54,426 nt of DNA from an uncultured Pelagibacteraceae bacterium (GTDB lineage: Bacteria; Pseudomonadota; Alphaproteobacteria; Pelagibacterales; Pelagibacteraceae): assembly GCA_902536575.1 (NCBI GenBank), contig CACAYA010000006.1, positions 1 through 54,426 of the forward strand, in the 5' to 3' direction. This document shows, piece after piece, positions 39,499-48,852 of this stretch. The position numbers were made by a program, and so were the translations under genes. The notes under the pieces are model-generated. The model saw only the letters and a list, made by a program, of their open reading frames with translations. It searched no databases and was not told the DNA's origin. How positions within the stretch are numbered: position 1 is the first letter of the stretch; every line of letters starts with the position of its first letter.

Positions 39499-40452
39499 AT
39501 GAAAAAAATCCTGATTACTAGAAGATTATTAAGATCTTGTGAGGATAAAGCAAAAGAAACATTTGAAGCAAATTTTAATCTAAACGACGAATTATATTCT
39601 CAAAAAAAATTAATTGAGTTAAGCAAAGATCAAGATGGAATACTATCATCTTTGACTGATAAATTAGACGCCGAAACAGTAAATCAACTTCCAGACTCTA
39701 TAAAAATTATTTCTAATTTTGCAGTTGGATTTGGAAACATAGACCTAGAAGCAGCAAAGAAGAGAGGTATTGCAGTTACGAATACTCCAGATGTTCTAAC
39801 AGATGCAACTGCTGAAATAGGAATGCTACTAATATTAGGTGCTTGTAGAAGAGCTGCCGAGGGTGTTGAAAGTGCTAAAGAAGGTGGCTGGAAGTGGTCT
39901 GCAGATTATTTAATCGGTAAGCAATTAACAGGTGCCAGACTTGGAATACTTGGGATGGGGAGAATTGGTCAAAAAATTGCAAAAGTTGCTAAATCTTTAG
40001 GAATGATAATTCATTATCACAACAGATCAAAGTTAAGTGAAGAAAAAGAAAACGGAGCAATTTACCACGACAATTTGAAAGACTTACTGTCAGTATCTGA
40101 TGTATTGTCTGTTTGTTGTCCAGCTTCAAAAGAAACAGTCGATATGATCAACAAAGATACAATTGAATATTTACCCAAAGGGGCAATTGTAACAAACGTA
40201 GCTAGAGGAGATATAATAGACGACGAAGCTTTGATAGATGCTCTTGACCGTAGAAAAGTTTATGCGGTTGGATTAGACGTTTATAAAAATGAACCAAATT
40301 TAAATCCTGGATATCTAAAACATAAAAGCGCATTTATACTTCCACATTTAGGTAGTGCGACGAAAGAAACTCGCACAGCAATGGCTAATTTAGCAATAGA
40401 TAATATTGATGAATTTTTTAAAACAGGTAACTGTAAAAATAAAGTTAATTAA
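39499..40452 (+). CDS. D-2-hydroxyacid dehydrogenase (glyoxylate/hydroxypyruvate reductase type)
   Basis: GFGNIDLEAAKKRGIAVTNTPDVLTDATAE, LGILGMGRIGQKIAKVAK, TNVARGDIIDDEALIDAL, LPHLGSAT. Confidence 0.95.
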   Translation: MKKILITRRLLRSCEDKAKETFEANFNLNDELYSQKKLIELSKDQDGILSSLTDKLDAETVNQLPDSIKIISNFAVGFGNIDLEAAKKRGIAVTNTPDVLTDATAEIGMLLILGACRRAAEGVESAKEGGWKWSADYLIGKQLTGARLGILGMGRIGQKIAKVAKSLGMIIHYHNRSKLSEEKENGAIYHDNLKDLLSVSDVLSVCCPASKETVDMINKDTIEYLPKGAIVTNVARGDIIDDEALIDALDRRKVYAVGLDVYKNEPNLNPGYLKHKSAFILPHLGSATKETRTAMANLAIDNIDEFFKTGNCKNKVN

Positions 40453-40564
40453 CAATCTGCAGTTGTATTGATTAAATATATTATTAATTAAAATTATTCT
40501 AAGCTGCTAGACTTATTTTTTAATTCAATCTACAATTTAAAAAAAAAAATTAAAGAGGGATATA

Positions 40565-41626
40565 ATGAAAGCACAGGTGTTACACAAGTATGACCCGGAG
40601 ATGAAAGAAAAGGTTTGGGTCACAGGTGAAGAGTTACCAAATCCTAAAATAGAGAAAGCCAGCGATGTAATTGTTAAAATTGGAGCTGCAGGTGTTTGTA
40701 GAACTGATTTACATATCATTGAGGGTGTTTGGAAACACATTACAGACCAAAATAATGATCTATTACCAATGGTTATGGGACATGAAAATGCTGGTTGGAT
40801 AGAAGAAGTCGGTAAAGATGTTACAGGATTTAAAAAAGGGGATGCAGTTATATTACACCCTAAAGTTTCTGGCACAGGAGGAACATGTTTAGACTGCAGA
40901 AGAGGAAATGATATGCATGCGGAAGATCCTATTTTTGCAGGTTTGAATGTTAAACATGGAGGATATTCAGAATTACTTCAAACAAGTGTTAGAAATTTAA
41001 TAAAAATTCCTAAAGTTCTTGGTCCAATAGATGTAGCTCCTTTTTCTGACGCTGGTTTGACGGCGTACAGAGTAGTGAAAAAAGCTACAAGACATCTTCT
41101 GCCTGGAGAAACTTGTGTAATTATAGGCGCTGGTGGATTAGGGCATATAGCAATTCAATGTATGAAAGCGATGTGTGCTGCAAATATTATTGTAGTTGAA
41201 AAAGCTAAAGCACCTCTAGATCATGCAATGGAGCTTGGAGCAGACCATGGAGTTTTAATAGATGGTAATGAAATAGAGAAGGTAAAAGAGCTTACTAAAG
41301 GTAAAGGAGCAGAGGCTGTCATAGATTTTGTCGGTGAAAAAGGTTCAACACCAATGGGAATTAAAATGACCAAAGCAACTGGAACTTTTTATATTGTAGG
41401 CTACGGTGAAGAAATAAGAGTTTTGGCGATTGATATGATCGATCAAGAGAAGAGTATAGTTGGAAGTCTTGTTGGTACATGGGCTGAATTATACGAATTA
41501 ATGGAACTAGCTGATAAAGGTTTGGTTAAACTTTCTATGAAGGAATATAAACTTGAAGATGCTAACAAAGCTTTACATGACCTTAATGATGGAAAGATTA
41601 AAGGTCGTGCTGTTTTGGTTCCATAA
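40565..41626 (+). CDS. Zn-dependent (medium-chain) NAD(P) alcohol dehydrogenase
   Basis: AGVCRTDLHIIEG, GHENAGWIEEVG, CVIIGAGGLGHIAIQCMKAM, SLVGTWAELYELMELA. Confidence 0.95.
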   Translation: MKAQVLHKYDPEMKEKVWVTGEELPNPKIEKASDVIVKIGAAGVCRTDLHIIEGVWKHITDQNNDLLPMVMGHENAGWIEEVGKDVTGFKKGDAVILHPKVSGTGGTCLDCRRGNDMHAEDPIFAGLNVKHGGYSELLQTSVRNLIKIPKVLGPIDVAPFSDAGLTAYRVVKKATRHLLPGETCVIIGAGGLGHIAIQCMKAMCAANIIVVEKAKAPLDHAMELGADHGVLIDGNEIEKVKELTKGKGAEAVIDFVGEKGSTPMGIKMTKATGTFYIVGYGEEIRVLAIDMIDQEKSIVGSLVGTWAELYELMELADKGLVKLSMKEYKLEDANKALHDLNDGKIKGRAVLVP

Positions 41627-41651
41627 TTAACAACAAAAAGAGGGGAAAAAC

Positions 41652-43187
41652 ATGAAGACAATAAAAACCTACGTAGTAGCACTTATCTCTGCTTTGTTAG
41701 TATTAAGTCCTGTTGCGTATGCTGATAAGTGGAGCGATCAGTTTCCACATATCAAAGCTACTGGAGATATTCCAGGTGAGTGTTCTTATGATGCTATGTC
41801 TAAGAAAAATTACAAAGGTAAGACACTTAAAATAAATACACATGCTGTTCCAGTTATGGGAGAGCCAACAGCTTTACATGCTGAGCAATTTGCTAAACTT
41901 ACAGGAGCAAAAGTTGATGTAACACATACACCAGCTGGTGATTTGTATGCAAAAGCGATGGTTCCATTTCAAGCGGGTCAAGCTCCGTATGATATAGTTT
42001 TTGGATTTTCAAATTTTATTAATGATTGGAAAAGGTACTTAGAGCCAGTTCCAAAAAAATATGTTGAGATGAAACAAATGCAAGACGTTACTCCATCTCA
42101 CATTGGTATAGCATCTTGGGATGGTGTTATGTATCAGTTTCCAGTTGATGGTGACAGACATTATTTAAAATATAGAAAAGACGTGATTGACAATCCTGAG
42201 TATCAAAAAAAATATAAAGCTGATACTGGTAAAGAGTTAAGAGTTCCACAAACATGGAAAGAGTACGGAGAAATGGCTGCGTACTTTAATGGTTGGGACT
42301 GGGATGGAGATGGCGAGAAAGAATATGGATCTGCAGAAGTAATGAAAAAAGATGACTTGATGTATGCAGCTTTTTATTCAAGATCTGCCGCTTACTCAAA
42401 AAATCCTAAAACTCCAGGTGGCTTTTTCTTTGATTTAAAAACTATGAAACCATTGATTAACAATCCAGGTTTTGTGGAAGCTTTAACCGATTGGGTTGCA
42501 GCTACTAAATATGTTCCTCCAGGAGGAATTAACTTTGGTCTTGGTGATGAAATTGGATCATTTGGTGGAGGACAAACTTTGTTTAGTTTCTCATGGGATG
42601 ATGCATTTGTCGCTGCTATGCAACCTGACAGCCCAATTAACAACAAGGTTGGTGCTGCTCAATTACCAGGCGCAATGAAAGTTTGGAATAGATCAACAAA
42701 CTCTTGGGATGAAGGCTTTAACCAAGCACCTTTCTTCGTATGGGGATGGGCAGTTGGTGTTGCTAAGAAAAGCAAAGAAAAAGAAATGGCGTTTGATTAC
42801 TTATGTTTCTTTGCAAACGAAGCAAATCACCAAGCTGACATAGGTATTGGTCGTTTCGGAGTTAACCCATTTAGAAATGATGACTTTAAAGCAGATGTTT
42901 GGACTCAAATTGGTTGGGATAAAGATATTGCCCAATCATATGTTGATACCCTAGCTCAAATGGAAGATAGTAAGAATAGAGTTTTCCCTTTGAGAGTTCC
43001 AGGTACATTTGAGTTTAACGCTGCATTAGCTACAGCTGCAGCAAAAGCTTTAGCTGGACAGTTATCACCACAAGCTGCCTTAGACGAAGCTGCTAAGCAG
43101 TGGGAAGATATACTTAATAGAGTAGGAAAAGACAATGTAAGAGCGGCTTACTCTGTTGGTGTAGCAATGGAAGATAACAAGCTTTAA
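41652..43187 (+). CDS. ABC transporter extracellular solute-binding protein (sugar/polyol type)
   Basis: Sec signal peptide; family-1-like SBP; SFGGGQTLFSFSWDDAFVA; followed by two permeases and two ATPases. Confidence 0.92.
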   Translation: MKTIKTYVVALISALLVLSPVAYADKWSDQFPHIKATGDIPGECSYDAMSKKNYKGKTLKINTHAVPVMGEPTALHAEQFAKLTGAKVDVTHTPAGDLYAKAMVPFQAGQAPYDIVFGFSNFINDWKRYLEPVPKKYVEMKQMQDVTPSHIGIASWDGVMYQFPVDGDRHYLKYRKDVIDNPEYQKKYKADTGKELRVPQTWKEYGEMAAYFNGWDWDGDGEKEYGSAEVMKKDDLMYAAFYSRSAAYSKNPKTPGGFFFDLKTMKPLINNPGFVEALTDWVAATKYVPPGGINFGLGDEIGSFGGGQTLFSFSWDDAFVAAMQPDSPINNKVGAAQLPGAMKVWNRSTNSWDEGFNQAPFFVWGWAVGVAKKSKEKEMAFDYLCFFANEANHQADIGIGRFGVNPFRNDDFKADVWTQIGWDKDIAQSYVDTLAQMEDSKNRVFPLRVPGTFEFNAALATAAAKALAGQLSPQAALDEAAKQWEDILNRVGKDNVRAAYSVGVAMEDNKL

Positions 43188-43194
43188 AAAAACT

Positions 43195-43221
43195 TTGTGG
43201 CCGTCATAACGGCGGCCACAA
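43195..43221 (+). repeat. Strong hairpin between solute-binding protein and permease genes
   Basis: TTGTGGCCG (43195-43203) / CGGCCACAA (43213-43221) perfect 9-bp inverted repeat, 9-nt loop, GC-rich in an AT-rich background, no T tract after it. Confidence 0.85.
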
Positions 43222-43246
43222 CAAACAAATTCCAAAAATTACAATT

Positions 43247-44113
43247 ATGAATTTTAAGCACAAGTATGTTTTTTTATTTCCTGGTTTATTTGTGCTTATA
43301 GGAATACTTATTTTTCCTATAATTTTTACTATTAGATTAAGTTTATCAGGCTGGAATAGTTATACGCCTGAAATGAATTTTATAGGAATTACAAATTATA
43401 TAAGACTTTTTACTGATGACCCAAGATTTTGGGAGTCTTTTTTTAGACTGAGTTTTTTATCAGTTACTACTGTTATTCTTCAATACATAATTGGTTTTGC
43501 ATTAGCACTTATAGTTTGGAGAGAAATTAAATTTAAAAGATTCTTTAGAGTTATTTTTCTAATTCCTATGATGACTACCCCTGTCATTATGACTGTAATT
43601 TGGAGAACGTTTTTTCATGAGTCCCTAGGTCCTGTGAATGATCTTTTGGGAAACTTAGGGGTAGAGCCTATATTATGGCTCAGTGATCCAGTTATTGCTA
43701 AATTCACAGTAATTATTGTTGAAGTTTGGCAGTGGACCCCATTTATGTTTTTATTGCTACTTGCAGGTCTATTATCTTTGCCCAAAGAGCCTTTTTTAGC
43801 TGCAGCCATAGATGGCGCAAGTCCTTTTAGAAAGTTTGTGTATGTTACTTTTCCACTAATGGCTCCAATCTCAATTGGGGCAATTATTATTAGATTAATT
43901 GAGGCCTCAAAGATAATGGATACAGTTTTTGTATTGACCTCTGGAGGACCAGGTACTGCAACAGAGACTTCGAGTTTTTATATTTATATTAAAGGCTTAA
44001 GGGAGTTTCAAATGGGTTACGCTGCAACTCTTTCTTTTACGTATTTAGTTATAATGATCATAAGTTTGACGATCATAGCAAAAGTTTTAACAAAATTAAT
44101 GATTAAAGAATAA
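43247..44113 (+). CDS. Sugar-type ABC transporter permease
   Basis: Six-TM profile; EVWQWTPFMFLLLLAGLLSLPKEPFLAAAIDGASPFRKFVYVTFPLM (EAA loop). Confidence 0.95.
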   Translation: MNFKHKYVFLFPGLFVLIGILIFPIIFTIRLSLSGWNSYTPEMNFIGITNYIRLFTDDPRFWESFFRLSFLSVTTVILQYIIGFALALIVWREIKFKRFFRVIFLIPMMTTPVIMTVIWRTFFHESLGPVNDLLGNLGVEPILWLSDPVIAKFTVIIVEVWQWTPFMFLLLLAGLLSLPKEPFLAAAIDGASPFRKFVYVTFPLMAPISIGAIIIRLIEASKIMDTVFVLTSGGPGTATETSSFYIYIKGLREFQMGYAATLSFTYLVIMIISLTIIAKVLTKLMIKE

Positions 44114-44961
44114 TGGAAAAACTCTATAAATTTTTAAAATATACTTTTATTATTTTCTGGACAGTTTTTATTGTTGCGCCTTTTCTGTGGGCTATTTCTA
44201 CTTCTTTTAAAGATTTCCAGTCAGTAAATAGTAAGGTTACTTATATTCCTTGGTTAGATTTTGAACCAACACTTGAAGGATGGCGTGTATTAGTTAAGTC
44301 ACCTGCAAGAGGTGGAGTGGATATTGTTGAACCTTACTTTAATAGTCTTTTTGTAACCTGCACTGCAAGTTTAATAAGTATAGTTTTAGGCACATTAGCA
44401 GCATATGCTCTTTCAAGATTTACTTTTAAAGCTGGTTTTGTAAGAAATAACGATATTACTTTCTTTTTTATATCGCAAAGAATAATGCCGCCTATTGTTT
44501 TATCGATACCCTTTTTTATATTTTTAAGTACGATAGGATTATTAGATAGTTTGATAGGACTTGTAGTAGTTTATATAGTTCTATTAATGCCTATAGCAGT
44601 TTGGATCATGGTAGATTTTTTTAACAGAGTTCCAAAAGAGTTAGATGAAACTGCATTGATAGACGGATGTAATCCTTACCAGGCATTCTATAAAGTTGTC
44701 CTGCCGAACTCTATACCAGGATTAATCGTTGCGGGTATGTTTTGTATTATATTTGGTTGGATAGATTTTTTCTTTGCATTTATTTTAACATTTACAGAAG
44801 TACAGTTATTACCTGTAAAGGTTGTAGCACTTAATTCTTCAATCACACCGTGGTGGAGCTTATCAGCGTCTGCCTTAATATCGGTTGCGCCTCTAATCAT
44901 TGTTGCTTTTGTTGTCGAGAGATATTTATCTAAAGGAAATTTATCTGGAGCATTAAAATAA
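44113..44961 (+). CDS. Carbohydrate ABC transporter permease (MalG-like)
   Basis: RVPKELDETALIDGCNPYQAFYKVVLPNSIPGLIVAGMF (EAA loop). Confidence 0.95.
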   Translation: MEKLYKFLKYTFIIFWTVFIVAPFLWAISTSFKDFQSVNSKVTYIPWLDFEPTLEGWRVLVKSPARGGVDIVEPYFNSLFVTCTASLISIVLGTLAAYALSRFTFKAGFVRNNDITFFFISQRIMPPIVLSIPFFIFLSTIGLLDSLIGLVVVYIVLLMPIAVWIMVDFFNRVPKELDETALIDGCNPYQAFYKVVLPNSIPGLIVAGMFCIIFGWIDFFFAFILTFTEVQLLPVKVVALNSSITPWWSLSASALISVAPLIIVAFVVERYLSKGNLSGALK

Positions 44962-46040
44962 TGAATTTAATCGGAGAAAATATAACTTACAAACCAGACG
45001 ATCAGTTTCATTTAAACGATGTTTCATTTAATTTTAAAAAAGGAAATTTGTACACAATCTTAGGAAGAACTTTATCTGGAAAAACTACATTTTTAAAAAC
45101 AATCGCTGGTCTGCTAAACCCTGATAGTGGAAATTTATCATTTGAAGATAATGATTTTATCAAAATACCTGTGTGGGAAAGAAATGTAGCAATGGTTTAT
45201 CAACAATTTATTAATTATCCTCATCTAAATGTTTATGAGAATATAATTTTCCCGCTTAAACAAAGGAAAATAAGTGAAGATCAAATAAAGAAGGATGTAG
45301 AAGAAGCGCTTAAAACTGTAGGACTAGTCGGTTTCGAAAATAGGAAAATTCAAGAACTATCTGGAGGACAGCAACAAAGAGTTGCTTTAGCAAGATCTTT
45401 AGCAAAAAAAGCAAAAATATTATTACTGGATGAACCATTGGTTAATTTAGATTACAAATTAAGAGAACAATTAAGAGAAGAATTTAAAAGAATATTCACA
45501 CAAGGTTTATCTGAAGATACTATTTTAATCTACTCTACTACTGACCCACAAGAAGTCATGGAATTAAATGGTGAGGTGATAGTGTTAGACGAGGGTAAAG
45601 TTTTACAAAAAGGAGCTGCAAAAGAAATTTTTGAAAATCCTAGAACTTTAAAGGTGGCTGAAATTTCAAATGATCCGCCAATGAATATTTTGAAGGGAAC
45701 AAAAAATTCTGAAAAAATAAGTTTTGAAAATATTTTAATTAATTCTCCTTCCCATTTTAAAAATTTAAGTGATCAAGGTTATAATTTTGGGATTAGGGCC
45801 TCAGAAATAAAATTAGATGATCAAGGTGAAGAGTTTGAAATAGAACTTGCTGAAATTAGTGGCTCAGAAACTTTATTGCATTTAAAAAAGGGAGAGTCAA
45901 AAGTGATAGCTCTTATCGAAGAAGTTATGAATTTTAAAATTCACGAAAAAGTAAAAATTAAATTTAATGAAAATAAATTATATGCTTTTGATCAAAATGA
46001 AGAATTAGTTTCTTCACCTTATGGAGTATCTCATGGCTAA
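44961..46040 (+). CDS. ABC transporter ATP-binding protein (first of pair)
   Basis: Walker A GRTLSGKTT, LSGGQQQRVALARSL, ILLLDEPLVNLD; H-loop position reads STTDPQEV. Confidence 0.95.
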   Translation: MNLIGENITYKPDDQFHLNDVSFNFKKGNLYTILGRTLSGKTTFLKTIAGLLNPDSGNLSFEDNDFIKIPVWERNVAMVYQQFINYPHLNVYENIIFPLKQRKISEDQIKKDVEEALKTVGLVGFENRKIQELSGGQQQRVALARSLAKKAKILLLDEPLVNLDYKLREQLREEFKRIFTQGLSEDTILIYSTTDPQEVMELNGEVIVLDEGKVLQKGAAKEIFENPRTLKVAEISNDPPMNILKGTKNSEKISFENILINSPSHFKNLSDQGYNFGIRASEIKLDDQGEEFEIELAEISGSETLLHLKKGESKVIALIEEVMNFKIHEKVKIKFNENKLYAFDQNEELVSSPYGVSHG

Positions 46041-47109
46041 AATTGAGTTGTCAAATATTTCTCATACTTATAATCCAAACGACACTAATCCAACTTATGC
46101 ACTTAATCCGTTTTCTATGACTTGGGAAAATGGAAAAAGATATGCAATTTTAGGGCCATCTGGTTGTGGAAAAACCACAATGCTAAATATCGTTTCAGGA
46201 TTAGTTAAACCATCGAAAGGAAAAATTTTATTTGATGAAAATGATGTTACAGACCTTATAACGGAAGAGAGAAATATAGCTCAAGTCTTCCAATTTCCAG
46301 TCATTTATAACACCATGACAGTCTACGATAATTTAGCTTTTCCATTAAGATGTAGAAATTTTACAGATCAAAAAATTAAAGAAAGAGTCAAATCAGTTTC
46401 AGATACTCTTAGATTGTCATCTTTTCTAAATTCGCCAGCAAGAAAACTAACTGCTGACCAAAAGCAACTCATATCTCTTGGAAGAGGATTAGTAAGAGAG
46501 GATGTTGCAGGTGTTTTGATGGATGAACCATTAACCGTAATTGATCCAGATTTAAAATTTAGATTAAGAAGAAATTTAAAAGAAATAAATGAACAATACA
46601 AAACTACATTAGTTTATGTCACTCACGACCAAAATGAGGCGATGACATTTGCTGACAATATCATTGTTATGGATCAAGGTGAAATAGTTCAAGTAGGACT
46701 TCCAAAAGACTTATTTGAAAAACCAAGAACCACATTTGTTGGATATTTTATTGGTTCCCCAGCTATGAATTTGTTTAATTCTCAAATTCTATCGGATAAT
46801 TCAATAAAGTTTAATAATGATACCATTAAAACAAAAACTGACTTGTCAAAAATTAAAGACAAGAATGTAAAGTTAGGAATACGATCAGAATTTATTAAAA
46901 TTGCAACTGATCAAAAAGAAAATATTGTTAGTGTTAAAGTAACAAGAGTTGAGGATTTTGGAAATTTTAAACTCATAACTGGTAAAGTTGGCGATTTAGA
47001 GATTAAGTCTAAAGTTGAGAGAGAAATTTCAATATCAACCGAGGAACTAAAACTTCATTTACCTGCAGAAAAATGTTGTATTTACTCTAACGAAATGCTT
47101 GTTAATTAA
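46033..47109 (+). CDS. ABC transporter ATP-binding protein (second of pair)
   Basis: GPSGCGKTTML, degenerate signature LTADQKQLISLGRGLV, VLMDEPLTVIDPD, VTHDQNEAMTFAD; ATG at 46033 (MAKIELSN) preferred over 46021. Confidence 0.95.
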   Translation: MAKIELSNISHTYNPNDTNPTYALNPFSMTWENGKRYAILGPSGCGKTTMLNIVSGLVKPSKGKILFDENDVTDLITEERNIAQVFQFPVIYNTMTVYDNLAFPLRCRNFTDQKIKERVKSVSDTLRLSSFLNSPARKLTADQKQLISLGRGLVREDVAGVLMDEPLTVIDPDLKFRLRRNLKEINEQYKTTLVYVTHDQNEAMTFADNIIVMDQGEIVQVGLPKDLFEKPRTTFVGYFIGSPAMNLFNSQILSDNSIKFNNDTIKTKTDLSKIKDKNVKLGIRSEFIKIATDQKENIVSVKVTRVEDFGNFKLITGKVGDLEIKSKVEREISISTEELKLHLPAEKCCIYSNEMLVN

Positions 47110-47111
47110 AA

Positions 47112-48689
47112 TTAATACCCAGATGCGTATCCATCTTTTCTAGGATCCGAACCTCCAATTAATTTACCTTTTTTTCTATCTATTTGGATTGCTTGACCTC
47201 CACCATGTGGATCATAAGTAAATTCTACTTTATGGCCAATAGTTTCAAGTTTACTTTTAATATCCTCGCTTATTTCTTTCTCGAGTTTGTAGATATTATT
47301 AAAATGAAATGCTCTAGGATATGAAATAGCTTCTTGAGGAGTCATATTAAAGTCAAAAATATTATTAAATACATGTACTTGTCCAACAGGTTGATATTGA
47401 CCACCCATTACTCCAAATGAAAGTACGGTTTTATTATCATTGTTTAAAGTTAAACCTGGGATAATAGTGTGTAATGGTCTTTTGCCACCCTCAATACAGT
47501 TTGGATGATCTCTTTCTACTCTAAAATTAGTTCCTCTATTGTGAAATAAGATACCTGACTTATTAGATGTAATCCCACTTCCAAATGAGTAACAAATAGA
47601 ATTTATAATGGAGACAGAATTTAAATCTTTGTCAACAACTGTTAAGTATACAGTTTCAGGATGATTTGGAATCTTTAGGTCATTGATTTTATAACACTTG
47701 TTTAAAGATATATTGTTAAATATTTCTTGAATACTTTGTTCACTTAAAATTTTTTCTAGATCAATATTTATAAAATTTGGGTCTGCTATATTCTCTTCTC
47801 TTATTTTATAACACAATTTTGTTACCTCAGCTTCAAGATGAAATCTTTCAACACTATCAGGATTAAATTTATTTATTTTTAATTTCTCTAACAACTTTAA
47901 CATTAATAACACTGTTACACCTGGTCCGTTAGGTGGGCATTGGTGAACAGTCATATCTTTTAAATTTGAGGATATAGTTTTAGATTTTAAAGTTTTTTGA
48001 ATTGAAAAATCTTCAATTGAATGTAGTCCTCCAATTTCATTTAAGCTCTTTACCATATCCTCAGCTATTGAACCTTGATAAAATTCTCTAATTCCATTTT
48101 TTTTAATTATTTTCAGAGTATTAGCTAAAGGAATATTTTTTCTAAGTTCATTATTTTTATAAACTTTTCCATTTTTTAAATATAAGTTTTTAGTAATTTT
48201 ATGATTATTTAATTTTTTAAATGACTTTTCCCAAGCTTCAGAAACTTTTTTAGTTACTTTATAACCATCCTCAGCATAATTAATTGAATTTAAAAATAAT
48301 TCTTCAAAGTCTAACTTGCCATGCTCGTCGTGAATAGTTTTCCAAGCATCAAGGGCCCCTGGAATAGTTATGGAATGAGGGGTTGTTAACTCTATTTTAT
48401 CAATGTCTTTACTTTCAAAAAATTCAAAGTTAGCTTTTTTAGGAGCAATACCTGATCCATTGTAGGAAATTGGATCTTTATTTTCCATTTTAACTATTGC
48501 AAAACAATCACCCCCAATACCAGTTGAATTTGGTTCTACGACTGATAAGCAAATTGATGCTGCAATTGCAGCATCTACCGCATTTCCACCTTTTTTTAGA
48601 ATATTAAGCGCTTCCTCCGTTGCGAGTGGGTGTGAAGTAGCGGCCATTGCATTTCCAGAAATAGAGTCTGAATTTTTGTTAGATTTCAT
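47112..48689 (-). CDS. Gamma-glutamyltransferase family protein (no obvious signal peptide)
   Basis: ATSHPLATEEALNILKKGGNAVDAAIAASICLSVVEPNSTGIGGDCF, NPPGPG-like CPPNGPGVTVLLML, PETVYLTVVDKDLNSVSIINSICYSFGSGI. Confidence 0.92.
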   Translation of the reverse strand: MKSNKNSDSISGNAMAATSHPLATEEALNILKKGGNAVDAAIAASICLSVVEPNSTGIGGDCFAIVKMENKDPISYNGSGIAPKKANFEFFESKDIDKIELTTPHSITIPGALDAWKTIHDEHGKLDFEELFLNSINYAEDGYKVTKKVSEAWEKSFKKLNNHKITKNLYLKNGKVYKNNELRKNIPLANTLKIIKKNGIREFYQGSIAEDMVKSLNEIGGLHSIEDFSIQKTLKSKTISSNLKDMTVHQCPPNGPGVTVLLMLKLLEKLKINKFNPDSVERFHLEAEVTKLCYKIREENIADPNFINIDLEKILSEQSIQEIFNNISLNKCYKINDLKIPNHPETVYLTVVDKDLNSVSIINSICYSFGSGITSNKSGILFHNRGTNFRVERDHPNCIEGGKRPLHTIIPGLTLNNDNKTVLSFGVMGGQYQPVGQVHVFNNIFDFNMTPQEAISYPRAFHFNNIYKLEKEISEDIKSKLETIGHKVEFTYDPHGGGQAIQIDRKKGKLIGGSDPRKDGYASGY

Positions 48690-48801
48690 TAATAAATTCT
48701 ACAGAATTAATTTAATTTAATACAAACAATTAAAATACAATCTGGAATTGAATAAAACGTCATTAGGGGCAAAACGTCCGACTTTTTAGAAAGACTCTAT
48801 T

Positions 48802-48818
48802 GTTAAACTATGTTTAAC
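48802..48818. promoter_or_regulatory. Palindrome GTTAAAC-TAT-GTTTAAC upstream of TRAP transporter
   Basis: Perfect 7-bp half sites with 3-nt centre in the 163-bp divergent intergenic region. Confidence 0.45.
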
Positions 48819-48852
48819 TTCGTGCAGTTAATTAACTAGAGGAGAGAACAAA

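Noticed and set aside
40537-40875. Minus-strand 112-aa ORF over the alcohol dehydrogenase start
   Set aside because: Lies mostly antisense to conserved ADH motifs; composition typical of a shadow frame.
42392-42678. ORFs on both strands inside the ABC solute-binding protein gene
   Set aside because: Overlap a full-length, clearly coding frame; no independent support.
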